A stretch of 12,684 bases of DNA from contig JAGXHO010000247.1 in the NCBI GenBank assembly GCA_024636105.1, positions 1 to 12,684 of the forward strand, read 5' to 3'. The stretch's first letter is position 1, and each line of letters opens with the position of its first letter. The DNA comes from Trueperaceae bacterium (GTDB lineage: Bacteria; Deinococcota; Deinococci; Deinococcales; Trueperaceae). Below, piece by piece: positions 6,960 through 12,684 of the stretch. The translations under genes and the position numbers were made by a program. The notes under the pieces are model-generated. The model had not been told where the DNA came from and made no database searches. It saw nothing but the letters and a program-made list of their open reading frames with translations.

Positions 6960-8093
6960 TCACCGCTCCTTGCGCACCCGCGTCCACCCCGACCGCATCC
7001 GCGTCTCCCCCGTCGCCCCAAGCTCGATCTCCCCCTCCCACACGTACGTCTTCGGCCACCGCCGGAATACGGCCGCCACCGCGTACATGAGCCGCACCGA
7101 CCACCGGCGCTCGTTCGGCGTCCACCCGCCCGAGGGCACGACGCGGACGCGCACGCGGTCGTCCCCACGCTGGACCCGGTACTCCCCGCGCACGCGCCCC
7201 ACCCGCGGGTCGCTCTCGATGGAGAAGCGCCCCGAGCACTCCGCGCTAGACCGCAGATCGAGGGGGTTCGGGAAGGGCGGATCGAACGTCCAGCGCACGA
7301 ACTGCTCGCGGCTCCGCCGTTCGATCCGTTCGATGGCGCGGTGCCCTGCACCGTCGACCAGCGTCACGAGGTCGCCGGCGTCGTCGACCGCGTCGCCACC
7401 GGCATCGATCGGCGTAAGCGGCCCGTCGTGCGCGGGGTTGATCGTGGCGATGAGCGGCGCCTCGGCGTAGCGCAGCATGTGGCGGCGCTGCCCGTCGATC
7501 GGGAGCGGCAAGCGGCCGACCTTCTGCAGGCGACCGTCGATGGTGATGTGGATCTCGGAGCCCACCACGCGGACGAAGCCGAAGTCGCGCAGCAGCACGA
7601 GCGGCATGGCCGCGGGGTGGGTGGCCGCGTCGCCCATGGGTGCGAGCAGGCCGAAGCGCTCCGCGGTGCGCGCGCCCCGCTCGACGATGCGCAGCTCGAT
7701 CCGGCGGCCCACGAGGTCGTCGAAGCTCAGGTCGGCGTCGACGCCCATCGGGCCGATCGCGAATCGCGCGCCCTCGAGCGGCCGCTCGACGATGCGGTGC
7801 AGACCGTCCCCGACGATGGTGTAGGTGGCCGGATCGACGCGCACGTGCGGCTGATGGAACACATCGACGCGGCCGTCGCGGCGCCAGCCGAGGACGATCA
7901 GTCCGCGACCGTGCACGGCGTCGTCGAACGCCTGCGGCTCGAAACCGCTGTAGACGGCGTCGAGATCGCCGACGCGGTTGATCAAGAGCAGCCGCGCCAT
8001 GGGGTCGATGTGCAGGCGGAACGGGTTGAGGAACCGGTCCGCGGGGGTACCGGTGAACGCGTCGGTGGGGTGGGGTGCCGCCGTGGTGGACAT
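6960..8093 (-). CDS. Hypothetical protein, 377 residues
   Basis: I do not recognise a family. I chose the ATG at 8093 (MSTTAAPHPTD...) over an in-frame GTG at 8168, because the extra 25 residues are low-complexity and have no supporting site. No signal peptide or membrane segment is visible, so it is probably cytoplasmic. The composition suggests a mainly beta protein with alternating polar/hydrophobic strands: LIVLGWRRDGRVDVFHQPHVRV (about 66-87), RIELRIVERG, GFVRVVGSEIHITIDGRLQKVGRLPLPI (about 179-206) and the C-terminal TYVWEGEIELGATGETRMRSGWTRV. It has a single cysteine and no obvious catalytic motif. The base composition and codon-third G/C bias match the neighbours, and the frame is clean over 1.1 kb, supporting a real gene. 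Residues of the type WEGEIELG and SGRFSIESD resemble ligand-binding beta-barrel proteins, but this is only an impression. Confidence 0.75.
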   Translation of the reverse strand: MSTTAAPHPTDAFTGTPADRFLNPFRLHIDPMARLLLINRVGDLDAVYSGFEPQAFDDAVHGRGLIVLGWRRDGRVDVFHQPHVRVDPATYTIVGDGLHRIVERPLEGARFAIGPMGVDADLSFDDLVGRRIELRIVERGARTAERFGLLAPMGDAATHPAAMPLVLLRDFGFVRVVGSEIHITIDGRLQKVGRLPLPIDGQRRHMLRYAEAPLIATINPAHDGPLTPIDAGGDAVDDAGDLVTLVDGAGHRAIERIERRSREQFVRWTFDPPFPNPLDLRSSAECSGRFSIESDPRVGRVRGEYRVQRGDDRVRVRVVPSGGWTPNERRWSVRLMYAVAAVFRRWPKTYVWEGEIELGATGETRMRSGWTRVRKER

Positions 8094-8098
8094 AGGGC

Positions 8099-8104
8099 AG
8101 GGTA
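8099..8104 (-). promoter_or_regulatory. Putative leaderless -10 box (377-residue gene)
   Basis: TACCCT on the - strand ends 5 nt before the chosen ATG at 8093. There is no Shine-Dalgarno (the leader reads GCCCT) and no clear -35. Its similarity to the arrangement before the CAP and antitoxin genes is the main support. Confidence 0.3.
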
Positions 8105-8266
8105 GGAGACCGGAATGCGGCCAGGTGTCCCTGTGGCGGTCTTGGACGTGCGACGCACGAACAACCACCCATTCCCTGGCCCAGGGTCAAGGCCGGTTTC
8201 GCGAGCGTTCGCGCTTCGGGGAGGTGGGGCTCGACCCTTGGACGGACGCTTAGGACCCGCCAGCCA

Positions 8267-8375
8267 CGCGGTGCCGAGGTGTTGGTCACGGGCGACCAGG
8301 CCCTGCTGGCCGCCGCCGATCGCGCGCCCTTGCCCGTGGCGACGCCGCGGGCGTTCTGGGTGCGACTACGGCAAG
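8267..8375 (+). pseudogene. Remnant of a PIN-domain toxin (C-terminal end)
   Basis: One + strand frame reads AGAEVLVTGDQALLAAA (about 8267-8317) then LPVATPRAFWVRLR (about 8330-8371). This closely matches the last strand-helix elements of PIN-domain toxins of the COG1569/PIN_3 type, where VTGDxxLL carries the last metal-binding Asp and xPxxTPxxFLxxL ends the domain. No matching N-terminal half with the first Asp and the Glu is intact in frame upstream. After about 8375 the frame runs on as arginine/proline-rich sequence to a TGA near 8476. A nearby upstream frame reads GVPVAVLDV (about 8121-8147), which may be the decayed first strand. The rest of the 423-bp interval 8094-8516 shows no gene. 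It is probably a broken relic of an older toxin-antitoxin pair. Confidence 0.5.
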
Positions 8376-8392
8376 GAGTCTGGCGAGCCACA

Positions 8393-8410
8393 CCTGGGCG
8401 CGTGCCCAGG
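8393..8410. repeat. 7-bp perfect hairpin
   Basis: CCTGGGC, loop GCGT, GCCCAGG. It lies in the non-coding tail of the PIN remnant, about 105 nt before the antitoxin gene. No T-tract follows, so a terminator role is unproven. Confidence 0.35.
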
Positions 8411-8501
8411 CTCGCTCGGCCCACGCCCACTGCTTGGCCATTCATCGGGGCGCTCCGGCGCATCGTGAGAGCATGAAGCCACGGATCGGTTGTCTCACGC
8501 G

Positions 8502-8510
8502 TGATACACT
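8502..8510 (+). promoter_or_regulatory. Extended -10 promoter of the toxin-antitoxin operon
   Basis: TGATACACT is a TGn-extended -10 with a TANNNT core (TACACT, 8505-8510). It ends 6 nt before the antitoxin ATG, so the mRNA would be leaderless or nearly so. The intervening TCCCCC contains no ribosome-binding site, which supports this. No clear -35 at 17 bp, as expected for an extended -10. Confidence 0.5.
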
Positions 8511-8516
8511 TCCCCC

Positions 8517-8759
8517 ATGCCCGAGTCCCGCGCCACCGTCCGCGACCTCCGCAACCACGGGGGCGACGTGCTCGACCGCGTCGCCGCCGGCGAGCGCGTC
8601 GTGGTGACGCGCGACGGCAAGCCGGTGGCCGAGCTGACGGCCGTACGAGGCGCCCGGCTCGGTCGCGAAGCGCTTCTCGCCCGCTGGCGCCACGTGCCGC
8701 GGATCGACGGCGCGGCGCTTCGCCGCGACCTCGACGCCTTGCTCGATCCCGAAGCGTGA
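8517..8759 (+). CDS. vapB: Phd/YefM-type antitoxin (VapB role)
   Basis: An 80-residue protein. Residues 5-42, with RATVRDLRNHGGDVLDRVAAGERVVVTRDGKPVAELTAV as the core, are the classic prevent-host-death (Phd/YefM) N-terminal fold, which dimerises and binds operator DNA. The C-terminal part (about 45-80, ARLGREALLARWRHVPRIDGAALRRDLDALLDPEA) is the flexible, charged tail that would wrap the toxin active site. The TGA overlaps the toxin GTG (GTGA), so the two are translated as a coupled pair. Antitoxins of this type normally repress their own promoter. The name follows the partner toxin; by fold it is Phd-like. Confidence 0.9.
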   Translation: MPESRATVRDLRNHGGDVLDRVAAGERVVVTRDGKPVAELTAVRGARLGREALLARWRHVPRIDGAALRRDLDALLDPEA

Positions 8760-9169
8760 CCACGACCCGCGAGGGACTGCTCGACAACAGCACGGTGCTG
8801 CTGCTGAGCGCGATCGACGACCCCGCCGTCCTGCCGGAGTTCCCCCTCGTCTCGGCGGTGACGCTCGCCGAGCTCTCGGTCGGTCCGCTCGTCGCCCGCA
8901 ACGACGCCGAGCGCGCGGCTCGCCAGGCCGTGCTCCAGCAGGTAGAGGCAGACTTCGACGCGATCCCCTTCGACGACCGCGCCGCGCGCGCCTTCGGCCG
9001 GGTGGCGGCCTCGTTGCGCGCGGCGGGTCGCAAGGTTCGCGCCCGCAGCTACGACGCGATGATCGCGGCCATCGCCGTCGCGCACGAACTGCCGCTGTAC
9101 ACGGCCAACCCGCACGACTTCACAGGGATCGAAGGGCTCGAGGTGCGGGTGGTGGTCGCCGCAGGCTGA
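8756..9169 (+). CDS. vapC: PIN-domain ribonuclease toxin, VapC type
   Basis: A 137-residue PIN-domain protein, the usual VapC length. VapC toxins are Mg2+-dependent RNases that cut tRNA or rRNA and stop growth when the antitoxin is degraded. Acidic residues expected for the active site are present: D10 in LLDNSTV, E39 in VTLAELSVG, D100 in RSYDAMIAAIA and D121 (or N118) in YTANPHDFTGIEGL. LLDNSTVL is slightly unusual compared with the common DTSV/DTNV. The GTG start overlaps the antitoxin stop; the same frame is open further upstream, but that would run through the antitoxin gene. The toxin probably is active, since all key residues are kept. Confidence 0.9.
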   Translation: MTTTREGLLDNSTVLLLSAIDDPAVLPEFPLVSAVTLAELSVGPLVARNDAERAARQAVLQQVEADFDAIPFDDRAARAFGRVAASLRAAGRKVRARSYDAMIAAIAVAHELPLYTANPHDFTGIEGLEVRVVVAAG

Positions 9170-9207
9170 CGTTCCGCGGAGATTTCGGCGCCTGAAGCAC
9201 CGACCCC

Positions 9208-10056
9208 CTACCCCTCCGCCTCCCGCCCCTTCACCAACTTCGTCATGAACGCCAGGCTCCGTTCCGCCTGCTCGATCGTCCCGCACTCGACCGAGAGCGT
9301 GATGTCGCGGTCGAGCGGGTCGAGGATCTCGAGCACCCGGTCCCAGTCGACCACGCCCTCGCCGCAGGCGCAGCCGACCGGGGTGCCGGTCACCTTGCCG
9401 CGCTCGCGCTCGGCGTGCTGCAGGTCGATGTCCTTGGCGTGCACGTGGCGCACATGGTCGCGCACGAGCGCGAGGCTGTCGTACGGGTCCTCGAGGCCGG
9501 CCAGGTAGCTGTTGCCCGTGTCCCAGTTGACCGCGATCCAGGGCGAGGGGACCAGCTCGACGATCTTGAGCAGGCCGGCGGCCGTCTTGGTGAAGACGCC
9601 GTGCGGCTCGATGCACAGGTACTTGCGGTGCCGGGCGGCCACGTGCGACATGCGCGTGAGGGTGTAGCGCATGGTGTCGTGGGCGAAGGCGTCGTCCATC
9701 CACTCCGGTTGCAGCATCTCGTCGGTGTTGAGGAAATCGGTGCCGACGAAGTGGGCCAGCACGATCGCGCGCGTCAAGCGGTCGACGGCCGCCTCCGGTT
9801 TCATCAGCGGGCTGTGGGCCGAGAGGCTCGACACGCGCACGCCTTGCGCGTCGCAGATCTCGAGCATCAGCTTGGGGTCCTCCTCCATCGAGAAGGAGTG
9901 GAAGTAGCCGACCTCCGAGAGCAGGCCCCAGCCGGCGTGCACCATCGGCTCCACGAAGCGGTAGCCGATCTTGGACGCCACGGCCACCCCGGCGCGGAAA
10001 TCGAGGTCGGCGGAGCGAACGAACTCCATGTTGACGGCGATCCGGTAGCGCGCCAT
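9208..10056 (-). CDS. Sugar isomerase/epimerase, xylose-isomerase-like TIM barrel
   Basis: A 282-residue protein of the AP-endonuclease-2 / xylose-isomerase-like superfamily (the family of hydroxypyruvate isomerase, inosose isomerase/dehydratase and tagatose/allulose 3-epimerases). The four metal ligands typical of this barrel are visible: E150 in LCIEPHG, D179 in AVNWDTGNS, H206 in RHVHAKDID and E257 in LSVECG. PVGCACGEGVVDWDRVLEIL (227-246) is the usual GxGxxDW loop. There is no signal peptide, so the enzyme is cytoplasmic. The ATG at 10056 is preceded by a strong GAGGAGGG 6 nt upstream, which decides it over an in-frame upstream start at 10116. It is transcribed divergently from the L-fucose-isomerase-like gene, with which it probably shares a regulator. 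It most likely interconverts a ketose or its phosphate; the substrate is unknown. Confidence 0.9.
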   Translation of the reverse strand: MARYRIAVNMEFVRSADLDFRAGVAVASKIGYRFVEPMVHAGWGLLSEVGYFHSFSMEEDPKLMLEICDAQGVRVSSLSAHSPLMKPEAAVDRLTRAIVLAHFVGTDFLNTDEMLQPEWMDDAFAHDTMRYTLTRMSHVAARHRKYLCIEPHGVFTKTAAGLLKIVELVPSPWIAVNWDTGNSYLAGLEDPYDSLALVRDHVRHVHAKDIDLQHAERERGKVTGTPVGCACGEGVVDWDRVLEILDPLDRDITLSVECGTIEQAERSLAFMTKLVKGREAEG

Positions 10057-10062
10057 GGAACA

Positions 10063-10070
10063 CCCTCCTC
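10063..10070 (-). promoter_or_regulatory. Strong ribosome-binding site for the TIM-barrel gene
   Basis: GAGGAGGG on the - strand, 6 nt before the ATG at 10056. It fixes that start and contrasts with the leaderless-type starts elsewhere in the window. Confidence 0.8.
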
Positions 10071-10093
10071 GGCCGCACGTCCGCGTGCGAGCC

Positions 10094-10121
10094 CGAATAC
10101 CCCCAGCACTTGTCATGACAA
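10094..10121 (-). promoter_or_regulatory. Putative - strand promoter of the TIM-barrel gene
   Basis: Reading leftwards, TTGTCA (10121-10116) then TATTCG (10099-10094) at 16-bp spacing. The -35 is the right half of the palindrome at 10110-10121. The -10 is a weaker match than the one on the + strand. Confidence 0.4.
10110..10121. promoter_or_regulatory. Palindromic operator TTGTCATGACAA
   Basis: A perfect 12-bp palindrome in the divergent region. It is nested in a wider dyad, ACTTGT (10108-10113) with ACAAGT (10126-10131), so ACAA half-sites occur at two spacings. TTGT-Nx-ACAA is typical of GntR-family operators. Each half also supplies a -35 box (TTGTCA), one per direction, so a bound repressor would silence both genes. 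No regulator gene lies in the window. Confidence 0.6.
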
Positions 10122-10138
10122 CCCCACAAGTTTAGCAT
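10110..10138 (+). promoter_or_regulatory. Promoter of the L-fucose-isomerase-like gene
   Basis: TTGTCA (10110-10115), 17-bp spacer, TAGCAT (10133-10138). Spacing is ideal and both boxes match 4 of 6 consensus positions or better. Transcription would start near 10145, giving a leader of about 73 nt. Confidence 0.6.
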
Positions 10139-10204
10139 GGGCCATCACCGCTCGCGCGGCCTCGCTCGGCACGTCCGGCCGCGACCATCGGCCCGTGCAC
10201 CACC

Positions 10205-10212
10205 AGGAGGAG
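10205..10212 (+). promoter_or_regulatory. Ribosome-binding site
   Basis: AGGAGGAG 5 nt before the ATG at 10218. It decides this start over an in-frame ATG at 10137, which lies inside the -10 box. Confidence 0.8.
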
Positions 10213-10217
10213 TCGTC

Positions 10218-11543
10218 ATGCGCGCTCGTCTGCTGCCCGTCCGCTTCCCATCCGCCGACGCCGACTTCGACGTGCAACTGGCTCGGCTGCAGGACCTGCT
10301 CGGCGACGTCGCCGAGTTCCTGCCGCCCGTCGACCTCGGCCAGTCACCGCTGCCGCCGTCCGAGGCCGCCGTCTTCCCACAGATGCTCGGCGACGCGTTC
10401 CGCGAGGTCGAGGCGCTGCGCGCGCTCGATCGACCGCGGCTGGTGCTCACGAGCGAGTTCGGCACCATGTCGATGTGGGACTGGGAGATCGGCCGCTACT
10501 TGGGCGAAGCGGGGGTCGAGACGTACGCCCCCTACACGCTCGAGCAGGCGCGGGTGCTCTGCCGCGCGCTCTCCTTGCGCCGCGAACTGCACGACACTCG
10601 CTTCGTGGTGTTCCAAGACGACCCCGGCGACGGGATGCAGGCCAGCATCTTCAAGCGCTTCTACTGGTGGGAGGACGAGTGCACGCAGCGGATGCTGGAC
10701 CGCTTCGGCGTCCGCATCGAGAAGCGCAGCTTCAAAGCCTTGGGCGAGGCGGCCAAGCACGTGCCCGACGCCGCCGCCGACGCCGCGTTCGATCGCGTGC
10801 GCGGGACCACCAAGCTCGACGACCTGCCGGAGCGCAACCGGCGCGCCGCGCTCAAGCTCTACCTGGCGCTCAAGGACGAGCTCGGCGACGACCCCGCGGT
10901 CCGCGCGGCGGGCATCAACTGCCTCAACGAATCCTTCTTCTCCGACAGCACGCCCTGCCTTGCGTGGAACCTCTTGTACGAAGAGCGCGGCCTCACGTGG
11001 GGCTGCGAGGCCGACACCGTCTCGATGCTCACCCAGCGGCTGCTGCAGACCTCGCTGGGCACGCCGCTGATGATGACCAACCTCTACCCCTTCCTCATGG
11101 GCCAGGCGGCCCTCAAGCACGAGCGCATCCCCGCCTTCCCGGACCTGCCCGATCCGCAGCACCACGTGCTGGTCGCCCACTGCGGCTACCTGGGCGTGCT
11201 TCCCACCTCGATGTCGACGAGCTGGACGCTGCGCCCCAAGGTGCTGGCGATCGTCGACGACGACGCCAGCGCCATCGACGCCCGTATGGCCGAGGGCCCC
11301 ATCACGCTGGCCAAGCTCTCGCCGTCGCTCGAGACGCTGACGGTCGCCGAAGGCGAGCTGGTGGGCTACGCCCAGTACCCCGGCTCGGACTGCCTCAACG
11401 GCGGCATCCTCCGCGTCGCCGACGGCCCGCGCCTGATGGAGCAACTGTCGAGCCACCACGCCATCGTCGTGCAGGGCCACTGGCCCACCGAGCTGCGCAT
11501 GCTCGGGCGGCTGTTCGGGCTCACCATCGAGGACGTAGCCTAG
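10218..11543 (+). CDS. L-fucose/L-arabinose isomerase-fold protein
   Basis: A 441-residue protein resembling the FucI/AraA C-terminal-domain superfamily. These enzymes interconvert aldoses and ketoses with Mn2+ in the cytoplasm. Supporting segments: LVLTSEFGTMSMWDWEIGRYL (76-95, an N-terminal Rossmann-like part), INCLNESFF (233-241, with E238), GLTWGCEADTVSMLTQRLLQ (258-277, with E264 and D266), VLVAHCGYLGVLPT (317-330, with H321) and IVVQGHWPTELRMLGRLFGL (416-435, with H421). An acidic pair plus a C-terminal histidine is the metal-site pattern of L-fucose isomerase (Glu, Asp, His). The protein is shorter than FucI (close to 590 residues), as are many uncharacterised members. It is paired divergently with a TIM-barrel sugar isomerase under one probable operator, which suggests a shared sugar pathway. 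The family is likely; the substrate is unknown. Confidence 0.82.
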   Translation: MRARLLPVRFPSADADFDVQLARLQDLLGDVAEFLPPVDLGQSPLPPSEAAVFPQMLGDAFREVEALRALDRPRLVLTSEFGTMSMWDWEIGRYLGEAGVETYAPYTLEQARVLCRALSLRRELHDTRFVVFQDDPGDGMQASIFKRFYWWEDECTQRMLDRFGVRIEKRSFKALGEAAKHVPDAAADAAFDRVRGTTKLDDLPERNRRAALKLYLALKDELGDDPAVRAAGINCLNESFFSDSTPCLAWNLLYEERGLTWGCEADTVSMLTQRLLQTSLGTPLMMTNLYPFLMGQAALKHERIPAFPDLPDPQHHVLVAHCGYLGVLPTSMSTSWTLRPKVLAIVDDDASAIDARMAEGPITLAKLSPSLETLTVAEGELVGYAQYPGSDCLNGGILRVADGPRLMEQLSSHHAIVVQGHWPTELRMLGRLFGLTIEDVA

Positions 11544-11568
11544 CTGCGAGCACCGGTAGCCCGCGGCG

Positions 11569-12684
11569 TCAGGTCTCGACCACCAGCCGCGGCAGGTCCA
11601 CGAGGTCCGCTGGCGGGCATGGCCGCGCGAGCGCGAACCCTTGGCCGAAGCGACAGCCGTGGTCGCGCAACCACGCGGCTTGGGCCTCGGTCTCGACGCC
11701 CTCGGCCACGACCGTCAGCCCGAGCCCTTGCGCCATCGCCAGGACCGCGGTGACGATCGTGCGCGACACGTCGCGCTCCAGGAGATCGGCCATGAACGAA
11801 CGGTCGATCTTCAGCGCGTGCAGATCGAGGTGCTCGAGGTAGGCGAGCGACGAGTAGCCGGTGCCGAAGTCATCGAGCACCAGGCGGACGCCGAGCTCGC
11901 GGACGGCGCGCAGCCAGTTGGCCGCCGGCGAGACCCGGCCGAGCAGCACGCTCTCGGTGATCTCGAAGAGCAGCGCGCTGGCCGGCACCCCGTGCTCGCG
12001 CAAGGCGGCATCGACCGCCTCCACCGGAAGCCCCCGCGGGACTTGGCGTCCCGAGAGGTTGACGGCCACGTCGACGCCGATCCCGGCGGCCCGCCAGATG
12101 GCGAGTTGGCGACAGACCTCGTGCAGCACCCAGAGCCCGAGCTCGGCGATCAAGCCGGTCTCCTCGGCGAGGGGCACGAACGCCTCGGGCAGCAGCAGTC
12201 CGCGCTCAGCATGGCGCCACCGCACCAGCGCCTCGACGTGCAGGACGTGGCCATCGGCCAAGCCGACGACGGGTTGGTAGTACAAGGTCAACTCCTGGCG
12301 GTCGAGGGCTCGTCGCAGGTCGACCTCGAGGCCGCGGCGCTCGAGCGCCGTCGCCGTCAGCGCCTTGCGATAGAAGTTGAACGCCTGACGGCCGCTCCGC
12401 TTGGCCTCGAACATCGCCAGGTCCGCGTGGTGGAGCAGGTCGCTGGCGTTCTTGCCGTCGCCCGGGAAGAGCGCGATCCCGACGCTGGCGCCGACCCACG
12501 CCTGTTGCCCGTCCAGGTCGAACGGCTCGGCTAACGCCGCCAACACCTTCTCGGCCACGATCGACGCGTCGCGCGGCCCACCCACCTCCGTGAGCAGGAC
12601 GACGAACTCGTCGCCACCCAACCGCCCGACCGAATCGGCCGCCCGCACGCACGACACCAGCCGCTCCCCCGCCTGGCCGAGCAA
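11569..12684 (-). CDS. GGDEF-EAL cyclic-di-GMP protein, C-terminal part
   Basis: Partial: the frame is open to the right edge, so the N-terminal sensor region and the beginning of the GGDEF domain are missing; 371 or so residues are visible. Numbering from the first visible Met, GRLGGDEFVVLL (20-31) is an intact diguanylate cyclase active-site loop. RAAD (14-17) lies exactly five residues before GGDEF, the position of the inhibitory I-site RxxD. SVGIALFPGDGKNASDLLHHADLAMFEAKRSGRQAF completes the cyclase domain. The EAL phosphodiesterase domain follows (about 125-360): EALVRW (151-156), N209, FEITES (E241, E244), LVLDDFGTGYSSL (D271, D272), LKIDRSF (K292) and VVAEGVET (E328). All residues needed for c-di-GMP hydrolysis are kept. 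Both domains could therefore be active. It ends convergently with the L-fucose-isomerase-like gene and shows no functional link to it. Confidence 0.93.
   Translation of the reverse strand: MLGQAGERLVSCVRAADSVGRLGGDEFVVLLTEVGGPRDASIVAEKVLAALAEPFDLDGQQAWVGASVGIALFPGDGKNASDLLHHADLAMFEAKRSGRQAFNFYRKALTATALERRGLEVDLRRALDRQELTLYYQPVVGLADGHVLHVEALVRWRHAERGLLLPEAFVPLAEETGLIAELGLWVLHEVCRQLAIWRAAGIGVDVAVNLSGRQVPRGLPVEAVDAALREHGVPASALLFEITESVLLGRVSPAANWLRAVRELGVRLVLDDFGTGYSSLAYLEHLDLHALKIDRSFMADLLERDVSRTIVTAVLAMAQGLGLTVVAEGVETEAQAAWLRDHGCRFGQGFALARPCPPADLVDLPRLVVET

Noticed and set aside
8393..8410. Hairpin as a terminator before the toxin-antitoxin operon
   Set aside because: No T-tract on either strand and no intact gene immediately upstream to terminate; kept only as a repeat.
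8501..8755. N-terminal extension of the VapC-type toxin to 8501
   Set aside because: It would read through the whole antitoxin gene in another frame; the GTGA overlap start gives a normal-length PIN toxin.
7246..9033. 595-codon open frame on the - strand crossing the antitoxin, toxin and hypothetical gene
   Set aside because: It is low-complexity Arg/Pro/Ala sequence running over two genes with recognisable families on the + strand and a better frame for the 377-residue gene.
8495..10138. 547-codon open frame on the - strand over the toxin pair and TIM-barrel gene
   Set aside because: It runs in another frame of the TIM-barrel gene, whose true frame has all four metal ligands and a strong ribosome-binding site.
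10137..10217. Upstream ATG at 10137 as start of the fucose-isomerase-like protein
   Set aside because: The ATG lies inside the predicted -10 box and has no ribosome-binding site; the ATG at 10218 has AGGAGGAG at the right distance.
9415..11070. 551-codon + strand open frame spanning the divergent region
   Set aside because: It would cross a promoter/operator region and overlaps both isomerase genes out of frame; sequence is serine/arginine-rich noise.
1..12684. tRNA, rRNA, CRISPR array, transposase, prophage or attachment-site signals
   Set aside because: I looked for cloverleaf-type sequences, spaced direct repeats, terminal inverted repeats and recombinase genes and saw none.

Overview
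The window is a roughly 70% G+C bacterial chromosomal segment with tightly packed genes. It holds no rRNA, tRNA, CRISPR array or insertion sequence that I can see. Several short leaders carry TANNNT-type -10 boxes only 5-7 nt before an ATG. Together with the gene content (sugar isomerases, an ADP-ribosylglycohydrolase homologue, secreted CAP protein, GGDEF-EAL), this would fit a Deinococcota (Trueperaceae-like) genome. That placement is a low-confidence guess; other high-GC phyla are possible.

Region 1 (1-5741, + strand) is one probable operon of five genes: the 3' part of an ADP-ribosylglycohydrolase-fold protein, a class III (CaiB/BaiF) CoA-transferase, a CitE-like HpcH/HpaI lyase joined to it by an ATGA overlap, a large protein fusing a glycoside-hydrolase-like barrel to a formylglycine-generating-enzyme-like domain without its redox cysteines, and a secreted alpha/beta-hydrolase esterase. 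The simplest reading is uptake and breakdown of a modified sugar or ester-linked compound: the esterase acts outside the cytoplasm, the barrel protein and ADP-ribosylglycohydrolase homologue act on glycosidic bonds, and a CoA-transferase/lyase pair activates and cleaves an organic acid. The substrate is unknown.

Region 2 (5742-8093, - strand) has a secreted CAP-domain protein with a long C-terminal extension and an unrecognised 377-residue protein. A perfect 36-bp palindrome (6916-6951) lies between them.

Region 3 (8094-9169, + strand) starts with a gene-poor 423-bp stretch that keeps the decayed C-terminal end of a PIN-domain toxin. An intact Phd-type antitoxin / PIN (VapC-type) toxin pair follows, with an extended -10 promoter giving a near-leaderless transcript.

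Region 4 (9170-11543) is a divergent pair: a xylose-isomerase-like TIM-barrel sugar isomerase/epimerase (- strand) and an L-fucose/arabinose-isomerase-fold protein (+ strand). Their 161-bp intergenic region carries a perfect 12-bp palindrome positioned to overlap the -35 boxes of both directions, so a single regulator probably controls both genes. They probably form a second small sugar-interconversion module.

Region 5 (11569-12684, - strand) is the C-terminal part of a GGDEF-EAL cyclic-di-GMP enzyme whose N terminus lies outside the window.
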